Shown piece after piece: positions 32,241-44,200 of a stretch of 64,000 bases of DNA; position 1 is the stretch's first letter, and every line of letters starts with the position of its first letter. The DNA comes from Brachycybe producta (lineage: Eukaryota > Arthropoda > Diplopoda > Playtdesmida > Andrognathidae). The notes beneath the pieces are model-generated. The model searched no databases, was not told the DNA's origin, and worked only from the letters and a program-made list of their open reading frames with translations. The position numbers were made by a program, and so were the translations under genes. The DNA lies in contig JAUPFP010000002.1 of assembly GCA_036925085.1 (NCBI GenBank), positions 13,858,100 to 13,922,099 on the forward strand, given 5' to 3'.

Positions 32241-35200
32241 AAATTGAGAGGCGAATTCGAGCAAACGATCAAGAATACAATGCCCAGTTTAACTATGCCG
32301 TAAGTTTGGTTATTTTTTTTCTATTATTAATTAATAATAATAATAATCAGGTTAATTGTAATTTCTGTTTGTTTTGTTTTTCAGAATAACTATATTAAGA
32401 CGTCGAAGTACACATTTCTTACTTTTGTTCCATTGAATCTCTTTGAACAATTTCAAAGATTAGCTAATTTCTACTTTCTTTGCCTCTTGGTTTTACAGGT
32501 AAGAACGTTTCTAATTACTCTTTCTTCATATATTAGTAATTATAATCTTAAGATGGGTTTATGAAGTGAGCTGATTTTTGAACTCTTGACTATTCTGTCT
32601 TTCAGTCTAAGCGAAACAAAGAGAAACTAGAAAGTATTTTAGAAACTAGAAGGGTAGCGCAGTCACTTAAGGGTATTTTCATGTTGATATATCTTTCAAA
32701 ATAAACTTTTTCTAGATGAAAATTTAAAAAAGAATTGTCTGCTTAAAGCTGGACATATTTCAAAATAAATTCAGCTTTAAGCAGACAGTTCTTTTTAAAT
32801 GATGTTTGTCTAGAAAAAAGTTCATTTTGAAAGATGAAAATGTGTCCTTAAGTGATTGAGCTGCTACCCTTCTAGTTTCTAAAATACTGAATATGTATAA
32901 TTTTTGTTTCATTTTGAGCCTAATAAGACAACTTCCTGTCATAACATTATGACAACACCTTTCTCTATAACGAGCCCTCGGGTGTATTGAATGAAATATT
33001 TGATAGACATTTAAATAATGAATTGTAATTAAAATATAATTAAGAAATCATAAAATATGAGATTTTATTTCTTTTTCAAAAAAAAAATGATTGAAATCCA
33101 ATTTAAAATAAATCAAAATTTGATATTAAATCCTGAGACAATTTAAATAAAAAAATTCTCTTTTATATTAATTTATATACTAGAGGGGGGGGGGGGGGGG
33201 TATATTGAATATTAGAACATAATATCGCTCTTTTTGAAACATCTTTCATTTTTTTTGTTGTAAGAAGAAAGAAAAAAAAAACTAGATTAAAATTTGTACG
33301 AAAAACCTTCTTCTGAAAATGTTCTCTTTTTGCAGGTTTTCTTATTTTGAAGTTTTCATTTTGTCTATTTGACTTGAATAAATTATATTTAAAGAGAAAC
33401 TTAGACAACATTAATAATAAATAAATGGCAATTTCATGTCATGAAATATTTCTCTCTCTCTCTCTCTTTCTTTCTTTCTATCTATCTAGAATAAAACTCT
33501 TGTTATCGAAAGTATTTTTTAAAAAAAAAACTGATTAATAGATTTTATAAAAAACAACATATTACATAATTTGCTACTTCAACAAGAGTGAGTAAACATC
33601 TGTTTTATTATTTAAAATAAATTATTTTTTGCAGTTTGAGGTTCGATTGATTGAAGACCATTTTTATGGATCCGGTTTTAAAGTTTAAACACGATTATTT
33701 ATATTTAAACCCTGGTTATTTTGTTTTTCAGGTTTTAAGAGAAACTTAACTGAATCAATTAAGGGTATTTTCATGTTGATATTTTTCAAAAGAAGCTTTT
33801 TTATGTTTGAAAAAAATGACCCAACTTTAAGCAGACTTTACCGATATTTTAAAATTTTAATCTTTAAAAATATATTTTTAACAAAATTAAAAAATCCTCT
33901 TTATATAATTTTGACTCTTCTAATTTTTAAGAACACTTTAATTTCTTCTTGAGCTGGTTTTAGTGGTCTTTCAAGGAGCAATATTAAGAGACACTTGAAA
34001 GTGGTTTAGAAACTAGAAGTGCCTCTCAATCATTTAAAGGTCTTTTCTTAAATGAAAGCAACAAAAAGAATGGAAGTGATGGTTATGATTATGGTTATGG
34101 TGCAAAACAGTAGGCTTACTTAAAGTATAATTAAGCCAGCTGTGATGATTATAATTAGAATAATAAGAAATTACAGTCTTGTTACGCAAAAAACGAGACA
34201 GACTTGTTTGGTGTTTCCCCCCCCCCCCCCTTTTTATTCTGCTTTCTTTAGAAAGATTTGTGATTTTTTTAACTGAAACCCGTTTCATTCTTCATGCAAT
34301 GATTTTAAATGCTAATTGGGAAGGGGCGGGGCTAAATTTAAATAAAAGGACCTAACATAAAGGAAATTTAAACAAAGCTTTTCATATATTTATAAAAAAC
34401 TTTGTGTTGCTTTCATAGTTTAAGCTAAACTTTATTTTAAGTAACGTTTCTTTATAATCCGCATTTTGGATGCAGTTTTATTATATAAAAACTAGAAGGC
34501 CTACACGGAAATTCTTTTTTTTTAGGGTCATGTAACGTTTATGGATGGGTTTTCTAGTTTCTAATAAAATTTCAGTAATTTCTACAGAGCTGTTTAGTTT
34601 TTAGAAAATATTTCGTGTTTTGATGTTATCAAGCAAAGTTTATTGGGGGGGGGGGGAGGGGAGGTTGAATAGCCCGATTTTGACGGTTTATTTTGAAAAT
34701 ACCCGTTTTATTTGATGGAGCTACCCTTCTAGTTTCTATATAAGCACTTTCTAGGTGCTTTTGAAAGACAGGAATAATCTAGAGTTCGAAATGAGCTGTT
34801 CGTAAGCCCCAACTTAATGTAGCAATTACACCCTGAGGGCTATTCGACATTTGACTATTAATTTTTAATGTCTGTGGCTTCCGACCGGTCTTTTTTTTAA
34901 TCCTCCAGTTCATTCCATTGATTTCTTCGCTTACGTATGTTACCACTCTCGTGCCATTGGTCGTTGTACTTGCGCTGACGGCCGCCAAAGATGCCATCGA
35001 TGACATCGTAAGTATTTTAGGCGACGTTCGCTTCGCGTCTTTCATTTCGTCATTGGGTTTCAATATTTTCTTCTTTTGGTTCTTGTTTCTTCGTAGCAAA
35101 GGCATCGTAGTGACAATCAGGTTAACAACAGGAAGTCGGTCGTACTACGGAATGGAAAACCCGTGGTCGAACGTTGGCACAAGGTCCAAGTTGGCGATGT

Positions 35201-38200
35201 TATTCGTATGGAGAACGACCAGTTTGTTGCGGTTAGTTAGTTGATTTACGTACGTTGAAGCGAGGGAAGCGTCGAAATGTGATTGGTCTCACTTTTTGTC
35301 TCTTTAATTCGAAGGCTGACCTGTTGGTGTTGGCCACTAGCGAACCTAACGGACTCTGTTACGTAGAAACCGCCGAGTTGGATGGGTACGTGTTCCGTTT
35401 TTTAAAGTTTCGAGAGACTGAAAGAGGATTACGAAGATTTAATTTTAATGGGATCTCGTTACAGAGAAACTAATTTGAAATGCCGTCAGTGCCTGCCAGA
35501 GACTGCCGATTTGGGTGAAGATATGGAAGCAATTGGAAGATTTGATGGTTCGATTTTAAAACGAAAGAATAAACATATCTTCCAAAAGAAAGCGAGTTAC
35601 GTTAAGTTTCGTTGTTGGCGTTGTTTTCAGGTGAAATATACTGTGAGCCACCGAATAACAACTTGAACAAATTTGACGGTACATTGACGTGGAGCGGGGA
35701 GCGCTACTCTCTCGACAAGGACAAGATCCTTCTCAGAGGCTGCGTTCTTCGTAACACTAAATGGTGCTACGGAGTTGTCGTCTTTGCCGGCAGAGACACG
35801 AAACTAATGCAAAACAGTGGGAAAACCAAATTCAAGCGCACGAGTATAGACCGGCTACTCAACTGGCTTATTCTTGGCGTACGTGTTCGTAAAATATTTT
35901 ACGCCGCGACGCACTCACCTTAGTAATCGGTGCTTGTGGTTTCTCCACCCCACAGATCGTGTTCTTTTTATTCAGTATGTGCCTCTTTTGCACGATTGCG
36001 TGTGGAATATGGGAGACGATAACGGGGCAACACTTTCGTATTTACTTACCTTGGGATGCTCTTCTTCCGAAAGACATAACGGGCGGCGCTGCTGTGATAG
36101 CTATGCTCGTGTTTTTTTCATACGCAATTGTCCTCAACACCGTTGTGCCTATTTCTCTTTACGTGAGGTAAACTTCCGAATCGGAATTCAAAGCCTCTCG
36201 ATAACGAACGTAATAATTACGGGGGGTTTTGTTTGTTTGTTTTCGATCGAAAGCGTTGAAATTATTCGACTGGGTCACAGTTTTATGATTAATTGGGACG
36301 AGATGATGTATTATGCTAAATCGGACACTCCAGCCAGATCGCGGACGACAACTCTTAATGACGAGTTGGGTCAAATCGAGTACGTCTTCTCGGATAAAAC
36401 CGGGACGTTGACACAGGTTTGTTTTCGATATGTTTTCCGCACGTGGAGTTAAAGTTATCTTTATAAAGTGTATAAACGCTCCACAAACTCTGATTATTCT
36501 TGTCTTTTGGATGCAAAATTAAAAGAAACTAGAATAGCAGCTCAATCACTTAAACGTATAACATGAAAATATCCGTAAAATAGTTTCAAGTTTTTCTTAA
36601 TTTTCTTTTCAAGAGCAAAACTAAAAAGAAATTGAAACTGTTTTAAAAACTAGTAAGTAGTGTAACGGAATTGAGCCACCCTTCTAGTTTTTAAAATACT
36701 TTCAAGTTTTCCTTAATTTTGCACCTGAAACGCACCACAGTTCGGTATCTTTCAAAATAAACTTTTTTAGTAAAGTTTAAATATAAAGTTATATAAAGTT
36801 AAGTTAATATAAAGTTGAAATATTTCAAAATAAACTTTACTAAGTTCAATTTGAAAATGACCCACATTTAGGCAGATGTTCATTTTTATGTTTGATATCT
36901 TTCAAAATAAACTTTTTATGTCATTTTGAGAATGCTCTAACTTTAATCAGCCGGTATTTTTTAATTTGTGGTCTATAAAAAGGTTTATTTTGAATGATAT
37001 CAACATGAAAATACCATTAAGTGATTCAGCTATCCGTTCTAGTTACTAATAAACATTCAATTTTTCCCCCTGTTCATAAAAACATCTTAAAACTTTTTTA
37101 GATGCAAACTTTTGAGAAAAAATACGTAAAAACTAGAAAAGTCGATAAAAAAAATTGAATTTGTTTTAATGTTTTTTTTTTAGAACATAATGACGTTCAA
37201 TCGATGTTCGATCGCTGGTAGATGTTACGGTGACTTGTTGGATGACAGGACGATGGATCCCGTAGATATCACTGAGGTAAATGTCTTTCGACGTTTGTTA
37301 TTCTTAACTCGGACAGGAATTTTGATTATAATTTCGATTTTCTTTTGTCTTCAGCAAACGCCTTATGTGGATTTTTCAAATAACCGTCTTTACGAGTCGG
37401 AGTTTCGTTGGTACGATCAATCGTTATTGGACGCAGTCAGCAGTAACGACCAAGACGTTCATGCCTTTTTTCGTCTGTTGGCTTTATGCCATACGGTTAT
37501 GCCAGACGAAAAAGACGGTGAGAGTCGGTCACTGTCTGAATAATGTGAGAAAGAGGAGGTAATATTAATTAAATTGGGTGCGTTGTGTATGTAGGTAAAC
37601 TTGAATATCAAGCTCAGTCACCGGATGAAGCAGCATTAACATCCGCTGCGAGAAATTTTGGATTCGTTTTCAAAGTAAGCGTTGAAGCAAATTGTGTGAG
37701 TTTTAACTCTGCATTGAATGATGTTTTGTCGATTGTGTTTTTTTTTTTTTTTTTCGAACTTAGGAACGGACACCGAACAGCATCACGATAGAAGCTGTGG
37801 GGCAGCTGGAAACGTACGAATTGATCTGCATTTTAGACTTTAATAACATTCGAAAGCGAATGTCGGTGAGTGGAATTATTATTGATCTGTTAATATGTCC
37901 TCTTTTATCTCAAAAGAAAACGTTTATGACAAGAGTTATTACAGCTTAAAAAACGTCATCAGAACTCTTTATTTTTTGCATTTAACAGCTAGAAAGTGTT
38001 TTACAAACTAGAAGAGTAACTAAAACTCGTAACAGAGTATTTTCATGTTGATATTTTTAAAATCAATTTGGTGTTGAAATTTGAAAATAAGATGATGATT
38101 TAACTTTTTCATCATTTAGTAATTGAACAATTGTTTACTTTCATTTTTGATCCTTGAACGCTTGTTGATTTTGCATTTGAGGAGTAATACTAAGTAAATG

Positions 38201-41200
38201 TTAAGAACGTCTTAGAAACTTGAAGGGTAGTGAAATCACTTAAAAGTATTTTCTTGTTGATATATTTCAAAATAAACTTTATCAGCATCTTTGAAGATAC
38301 CCTTAAGTGATTAAATTACCCTTCTAGTTTGTAAACAATTTAAAGTTTCTCTTTAATTTTGCTCCCGAAAGACAGAATAACCACAGTTCGAAGGACAGTC
38401 ACAATTTATTCTTCTACACTTCACCCTCTTTTTAACTATGTTGTTCGTTTTAAGGTTATACTGAGGCGTAACGGTCAGTTGAAATTGTTCTGTAAAGGAG
38501 CCGATTCTGTTATTTACGAAAGGTTAGATCCAAAATGTGAGGCTCTGAAGAACAGAACAACGGAACATCTAAACGTAAGTTTCTTATCTGTTATTTGTGA
38601 GATAAAATACGATTTAACACGTATTACGTTTACGTGTTAGAAATTTGCCGGTGAGGGTTTACGAACTTTGTGCCTCGCAATGCGAGACTTGGATGAAGAA
38701 TACTTTAATCAGTGGAAAGTGAAACAGTTTGAAGCGAGCGTAGCTTTGGAAGATCGAGAAAGGCGTTTAGACGATGTTTACGAAGAGATCGAACAAAACC
38801 TCGTGTTGATTGGTGCTACCGCAATCGAAGACAAGCTTCAAGACGGTGTTCCGCAGGCGATAGCAAACTTGGCCGTTGCCGGAATTAAGATATGGGTTTT
38901 GACTGGCGACAAACAAGGTAACGGATATTGGTGCTTATCGAGATGAATTTCTTGTGCCGTGACTGTGTGAGTTCTTTGTGTTCCTATCGTAGAGACGGCC
39001 ATCAACATTGGCTACTCTTGCCAGTTGTTGACGGACGAGATGGTCGACATTTTTATTGTTGACGGTCACGAGTTTGACGAAGTTGAACACCAGTTGTTGA
39101 AGTATCGAGAGTCGATACGAAGCGTTTTAGCTCAGCAGCAAGGCGGTGGCATCACGACGTGTAGCGTCGTCACGTTCGAGACGATGAATCTCCAAAGAGA
39201 TGCGATATCTGAAGACGGTTCCGAAGCATTCGGTGGCTTTGCCATTATTGTTAACGGTAACAGTTTGGTAAGATGCGGGTCTTTTTTTTTTTCATTGCTA
39301 TCGGAGCCATGGTACTAATATTTCAAAATTCAAAGGTTCATGCATTGAATCCGAGATTAGAATTGGTGTTTCTCGAAGTGACGTGTCAATGCAAAGCAGT
39401 TATCTGTTGTCGTGTTACTCCACTTCAGAAAGCAATGGTCGTAGATCTGGTAAAAAGGCACAAAAAGGCTGTAACATTAGCAATCGGTGATGGTGCTAAT
39501 GATGTCAGCATGATAAAAAGTGAGTCTCGTTAGCACTAAATATCGTATTTGGTTTACTTTTGGTGCTTTTTTTTAAAAAAATTACGAGTAATAACGTTGC
39601 TCGTGTGTGTGTTTTAGCCGCGCACATTGGAGTTGGAATCTCTGGGCAAGAAGGAATGCAAGCTGTTTTGGCTAGCGATTTTTCTATTGCCCAATTTCGT
39701 TTTCTCGAGCGATTACTATTGGTCCACGGCCGTTGGTCGTATCTAAGAATGTGCAAGTTTCTTCGATATTTCTTTTACAAGAACTTTGCATTCACGTTGT
39801 GTCATTTTTGGTTTGCTTTTTTCTGCGGTTTTTCTGCACAAGTAAGTATTTTTGTTTGTTTTCTTGAGCTGGTTTTAAAGTGCAAGAGAAACTTGAAAGT
39901 GTTTTAGAAACTAGAAGGGTAGCCCAGTCACTTACTGGTATTTTCGTGTTGATGTCTTTCAAGATATGAGCTGAGAGCTCTTATCTGAGTTTGCAATGAC
40001 CCAACTTTATTGAGATGACATTTTTAAAATTTGTTTTGGTAAAAAAACGTTTATTTTGAAAGATATCAACATGAAAATGCGATTCAGCTACCCTTTCTAA
40101 TGTCTAGTTTCAGGATAACCGAGAGTTCGGACGGTGTTTACACGTTAAAACCGGCTTTAATTTTGTGAACGATATTTTTGAATGCTTTTCTTAACATTTT
40201 TGAATTTCTGTTTTATTTTGTTAAAGACACTTTACGATCCTTTTTTCATCTCTTGTTACAATGTGTTTTATACTTCGCTTCCTGTTTTAACACTGGGCCT
40301 GTTCGATCAGGTGAATTTTATCATTCGCTTTTGGTTACGATCTCTTATTAAGCTTTTTTCCTCTCTCTCTCTCTCTTTCTTTGTCGTAGGATGTCAACGA
40401 TAAGAATTCTCTTAAATATCCCAAACTTTATACCCCCGGTCATAGTAACTTGTTCTTCAACAAGAAGGAATTTATGAAGAGTATCGCACATGGTGTCATC
40501 ACGTCTTTCGTTCTGTTTTTCATCCCTTACGGGGCCTTCAAAGATGCCATTACACCCGATGGTACTAACATATCTGACCATCAGTTGTTCGGCACCGTTG
40601 TGTCTTCAACTCTCGTGGTCGTTGTTACTTCTCAGGTGAGTTTTCGGAAGAATCTCTTATCTAATTTAATCGAGTGGAATGCGTGTTCTTATCATCAGTT
40701 TTATCTTTAAAATTTCGAAAAAGAAGAAGAGTAAATTTGTGTAAATGAGTGTTCGTGAGTTGGAATTAATCACTTCCAACTTTCGAGTACTTGTATCCAT
40801 GCCGAGGTCCGAGAGCGCCATAGATTAAACTATCGTACTTAGAAAAAAAAAAACCTCTTGTAGTTACGTGAAATAGCATCGTCCGCGAGATGGAGCACAT
40901 GGTTTGGCCGGTAGCAAATGAAGCAGCAAATGAATGATGCTGTTGAATTTGAAACGTCATTTTGATATCGCATTCAGCCAGTATTGAACTAGGAATTACG
41001 TAGCTTGCTATGAAGAAACAATTTATTACAGGATAAACATGAGTGAAGAAATTGTCTGCTTTTTGAAGCTAGAAGGAAGACATCTTGCTTAAAATGGCAT
41101 CCGTTTTGTGCGTTCATTGAATCGTAACTGAAGCTCTACAGTTTGTGCCATCTATTGGCCACACTCAACTTTGGCACAAAATGCTCCGCAGGAAGAGCTC

Positions 41201-41867
41201 TTAGTTGAGTTCTACCTCTTTTTATTTATCTTGCAGCGTTTTTGAGAAGACTGCTGCCTCGTTTGCTACCGGCCCTTCCATCTCATAATTCAGAAAGAAT
41301 GTTTCATTTTGATGAAATTTTTATAAACAGATTGCCTTAGATACAGCTTATTGGACTGTTTGCAACCACATTGTGATTTGGGGAAGCATCGTCTTCTACT
41401 TTGCGTCCACTTTCCTCATCAACAGTAACCTCATCGGTGGTGCGTACATGGGAGTGATGCGTATGGCGATGAAATCGTCTCAGTACTGGTTCACCATCTT
41501 CCTCACTGTGTTCATGTTGATCGTGCCCATAATGGCAATCCGCTATTATTTTATCGACGTACATCCCACCCTTTCGGACAAAGTGAGATTAAAGCAGAGA
41601 GTTACGCGTCTCAGGTCGCGTTCATCGGAGACTATGTTAAGGACCCCGAGTACGAGACGTAGCCGTAGATCGATCCGATCCGGTTATGCGTTTGCGCATC
41701 AAGAAGGTTTCGGACGTCTCATCACTAGTGGCAAAATTATGGGCACGAAACGTAAGGGTCAGACTTCGGTGTCTCAGTACAACTCTTATGCAATAGATGG
41801 ATTGAACTCTGTACATTTAGAGGGAAAACACGTGACAATCGTGGAACCTTCCGAGATTCAGGTTTGA
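32241..41867 (+). CDS. ATP8B: P4-ATPase phospholipid flippase, ATP8B clade (start codon exon upstream)
   Basis: Exons: 32241-32299, 32385-32498, 34909-35007, 35097-35231, 35315-35385, 35465-35547, 35631-35878, 35956-36167, 36254-36416, 37184-37276, 37355-37517, 37595-37674, 37764-37865, 38455-38574, 38641-38917, 38993-39267, 39336-39519, 39618-39841, 40227-40310, 40390-40635, 41331-41867. All are GT-AG and in phase, giving 1,188 codons here. Landmarks: ERRIRAND and [13 protein letters not shown] before TM1; the actuator motif DGETN; PISLYVS in TM4; the phosphorylated Asp in DKTGTLT (about 36393); [11 protein letters not shown] in the nucleotide-binding domain; [19 protein letters not shown] at the P-domain hinge; ten TM segments; and a [15 protein letters not shown] tail characteristic of ATP8B1/2/4. 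These enzymes move aminophospholipids or phosphatidylcholine to the cytosolic leaflet, usually with a CDC50/TMEM30 partner. All catalytic motifs are intact. Many introns carry family A hairpins. The first exon opens with two bases of a split codon, so the start lies upstream (candidates at 11031 and 20852). Confidence 0.97.
32590..32895. mobile_element. Family A foldback MITE in a flippase intron
   Basis: A nearly complete palindrome: TTTTAGAAACTAGAAGGGTA to GTCTGCTTAAAGCTG on the left, and CAGCTTTAAGCAGACAG to TACCCTTCTAGTTTCTAAAA on the right. Arms exceed 110 bp with only about 20 bp between them. It lies 90 bp after the donor of the second recognised exon. Confidence 0.85.
33184..33200 (+). 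repeat. Poly-G tract
   Basis: G homopolymer of about 16-17 bases in the 2.4-kb flippase intron. The remainder of that intron is AT-rich and shows no exon. Confidence 0.9.
33735..34060. mobile_element. Family A foldback MITE remnants
   Basis: A degenerate copy (CAATTAAGGGTATTTTCATG, then AATGACCCAACTTTAAGCAG) is followed at about 33953 by the left part of a second copy beginning GAGCTGGTTTTAGTGGTC and continuing to TTTAGAAACTAGAAGTGCC. Confidence 0.65.
34480..34795. mobile_element. Family A foldback MITE, diverged, in flippase intron
   Basis: Left AAAAACTAGAAGGCC and right GAGCTACCCTTCTAGTTTCT, ending GAAAGACAGGAATAATC and GAGTTCGAAATGAGCTG. It includes a poly-G tract at about 34645-34656. 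Confidence 0.6.
36460..37060. mobile_element. Two to three family A copies in tandem, flippase intron
   Basis: The 767-bp intron between the DKTGTLT exon and the next exon consists largely of overlapping family A copies. Terminal motifs AACTCTGATTATTCT, CCACCCTTCTAGTTTTTAAA and CTGAAACGCACCACAGTTCG delimit the first; a second runs from about 36740 with TATCTTTCAAAATAAACTTT to TATCCGTTCTAGTTACTAA. Confidence 0.7.
37985..38390. mobile_element. Family A fragments in flippase intron
   Basis: A left-arm fragment at 37985-38060 (TTTTACAAACTAGAAGAGTA), then a second copy at about 38190-38390 with TCTTAGAAACTTGAAGGGTA, a shortened loop and CCCGAAAGACAGAATAACCA. The second copy ends 60 bp before the next exon. 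Confidence 0.7.
39866..40155. mobile_element. Family A foldback MITE with both outer ends
   Basis: Starts AGCTGGTTTTAAAGTGCAAG and ends ACGTTAAAACCGGCTTT. It helps define the family's outermost inverted repeat (AGCTGGTTTTAAAGTG). The central part is diverged. It lies in the flippase intron after the exon ending at 39841. Confidence 0.75.
40887..41284. mobile_element. Foldback element in the last flippase intron
   Basis: The left arm GAGATGGA then GGCCGGTAGCAAATGAAGCA (from about 40915) is complementary to the right arm TGCTGCCTCGTTTGCTACCG then GCCC and TCCATCTC (to 41284). Arms are about 25-40 bp with a small gap. The interior is less AT-rich than the surroundings and non-coding. Unrelated to family A. 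Confidence 0.6.
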
Positions 41868-42600
41868 AGATGGTAGCAGCGTTTTGATGGAGTCGAGCTG
41901 TAAAGGGAGGGGAGTCGAGGGATTAAGATTTTTGACTCGGCCACGCTTAAGTGTGGCTTGGGGTTTCTTTTTTTTTTTTTTAAGAAAAAGCTGTGTTGGC
42001 TGTGTTATTTTTTTTTTTCTTTTTCGAGGGACCTATTTCTCGCGACGTTGTTGCCTCGATGGGTCTCTTATTACGAACACCGGTTCTAACTGCAAGTATT
42101 TTTTTGTTTTTTCTCTCCACCAAAGATTGTGTGACTTGTTTTTGACAAACACGCACACGAACACACACACACAAATACGAAATGCGAAAGTGAAGATATG
42201 ATGATGTGAAAAGATTTATTCTCTATCTACACTTACAAATGCCAGATAATTAAAGGAAAATGAACGTCGGCACTTTTCTTTTTATGAAAGGTAAGCGTCT
42301 CAGTTTTAAAATGTAAACTCTCGGTGAGGTTTTGACGACACCCCAAAAAGGATCTTTTTGTGTTTTTCGGAAACTCTCGTTGCGTTTTCCTGTGTTTCTT
42401 ATTTTTTCTTTCAAATACTATTTGAATCTTTTTACTCTTTTTTTCTTGAAGATATTTGTTAATTTTGAATAATTTTTTGCTGCCAATTGATACAACAGAA
42501 AGACACACACAAATGACAATCACATAGTTTTTATGAAAGTGTTATGACATTTTTAGTTTGATTTTTTTTTAAACAAAATCACCAAATTAGAAATAAAATG
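41868..42600 (+). other. Probable 3' untranslated region of the flippase
   Basis: Follows the stop codon at 41865. Contains T-rich tracts and a (CA)n stretch near 42150. Candidate polyadenylation signals are ATTAAA near 42247 and AATAAA at 42592-42597. Which is used cannot be told from sequence. Confidence 0.4.
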
Positions 42601-42707
42601 AAACTTATTAAAAAAAAAGCCTAATTCACAAAATGGCCTGTAATTTTTGTTAAATGTCACATTTTCTAATGCGACATTTTATACATCTTAAACAGACAAA
42701 AATAACC

Positions 42708-42852
42708 ATAAAAAGCTTATTATATCAATATGAAAATATCCTTAAGTGATGGAGCTGCTACCCTTCTAGTTTCTAAAACACTTTCAAGTTTCTTTCAATT
42801 TTGGCTCTTGAAAGACAGAATAATCAGATAGTTATACTTTAAAACCAGCTGA
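42708..42852. mobile_element. Family A foldback MITE, right half
   Basis: AAAAAGCTTATTATATCAAT, ATCCTTAAGTGATGGAGCTG, CTACCCTTCTAGTTTCTAAA, CTTGAAAGACAGAATAATCA and the outer end CTTTAAAACCAGCTG. Confidence 0.75.
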
Positions 42853-43602
42853 AGTGATTATTAAAGGAGTGATTTCGTATTTTTTTTTTGAAAAGTTCGA
42901 AACACAAATCACGAAAGCATTTTGTTTTCAAAACACCATTTCACAGTTTGACGAGAGTGATTATTAGCAATCAGTAAATTAAAAAGGGATTACAATAAAT
43001 AATAAAATATTCTGCTTTGTTGTGTTGAACCACATTATTTAAATAAAAAAGTGCTTTTTGGACGTGTTGACACGACAGTTGTCGCACCACACGTCACTTG
43101 GGATTATGTTGAATTTAATTATCTGAAAGCAGTTTTTGAAAATCCTTTCTAAAAAGGGCTGATTATTTATTTACATGATGTGCATTATGTTGGATTAAAA
43201 TGCCATTTTTGCCAATACTCTCTTTCTATATATGGTTTTAAAAAAAAGCATTTCTAGGAGCCTTGTTGTATAGTCTCGGAGATTTGACATTTCCTCCTCC
43301 TCCTCCGAAGTTCCGAACATATTCCCAAGTGACTTTCGTAACACCGTGTGTCGCGTTAAAGGTGTTAATTGGAAGTAACGGGTAGATGTACACGTGAGTC
43401 GGGCGAGTAATTTTCTCTTGTCGTCACTCGATGATTACACCGACGACATATTACGATGAATGGTCAGACAATTGACAACGCAAACATAATTAATTCATTT
43501 GGATTCATAAACACGCATAAACATTGTTTTGTTTGCTTTTTGTTTTATTAAGTTAACAGGGGGAAATGAACTGGGGTAGATTTAAGAGTCTTAACGACCA
43601 AT

Positions 43603-43735
43603 TGGATTCTAAAACGTTACTTAGGTCAAAGTGAAATTTAAACAAAGTTAAACTTAAAAACTCTTCATAGACTTACTATAGAAAGCTTTGTCTTGTGTCA
43701 TGGTTTAAGCTTAACTTTATTTTAAGCAACGGTAT
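43603..43735. mobile_element. GTTACTTA-family MITE, copy 1
   Basis: Starts ATTCTAAAACGTTACTTAGG and ends with the partial complement TTTTAAGCAACGGTATTTAA. The interior has alternating TTAAACTTAA and AAGCTTAACTTTA blocks. Confidence 0.5.
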
Positions 43736-43768
43736 TTAATACAGGACTATGGAATATGACACTTACCC

Positions 43769-43898
43769 CCATATTCTAAAACGTTACTTAAATTAAAGCT
43801 TAACTTAAAACAAGACTTAGGCGAAATTTTGTATGGATAATTTTAAGTGTTACTTTGTTTAAGCTTTGCTTTGTCTTTAGTAACGTTTTATACTATGG
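43769..43898. mobile_element. GTTACTTA-family MITE, copy 2
   Basis: 130 bp with 22-bp inverted ends: CCATATTCTAAAACGTTACT(TA) and, reverse complemented, CCATAGTATAAAACGTTACT(AA), three mismatches. Further copies lie at 43603-43735, 45046-45222 and a partial at about 34366-34460. Non-coding. Confidence 0.7.
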
Positions 43899-43929
43899 CT
43901 GTAGATTTCTGTATCTGTAGGGTCATTAC

Positions 43930-44200
43930 AGGAAGATAATAAGACTATCATGTGACAGTAAATTTTCATATCTAGTTTGTAAATTGTTGGTGTGAATCTG
44001 AGGCTTCATCGCAGAAAAAAAGTCATAAATTGGGATTTAGGATTGATTAATTATAATCTTATGACTGTCAATTATGTTGCATAACAGACAATGGCAACCA
44101 TAAAGATGTGATAATATTTGTCATATAATAATCTGTAGTTTACGTTTGTGACCTGTTACGAAGTTTATGAGCTAGATACGACAATTTACTCTTATTGCCT
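43930..44200. repeat. Dispersed repeat with ATAAGACTATCATG motifs
   Basis: Shares motif order with 23280-23605 and 3546-3740 (AATAAGACTATCATGTGACA, CTTATGACTGTCAATTATG). Boundaries are uncertain. Confidence 0.3.

Noticed and set aside
40766-40960. Coding exon in the last flippase intron
   Set aside because: The 64-codon frame overlaps the start of a foldback element. The flippase reads continuously from 40635 to 41331 without it.
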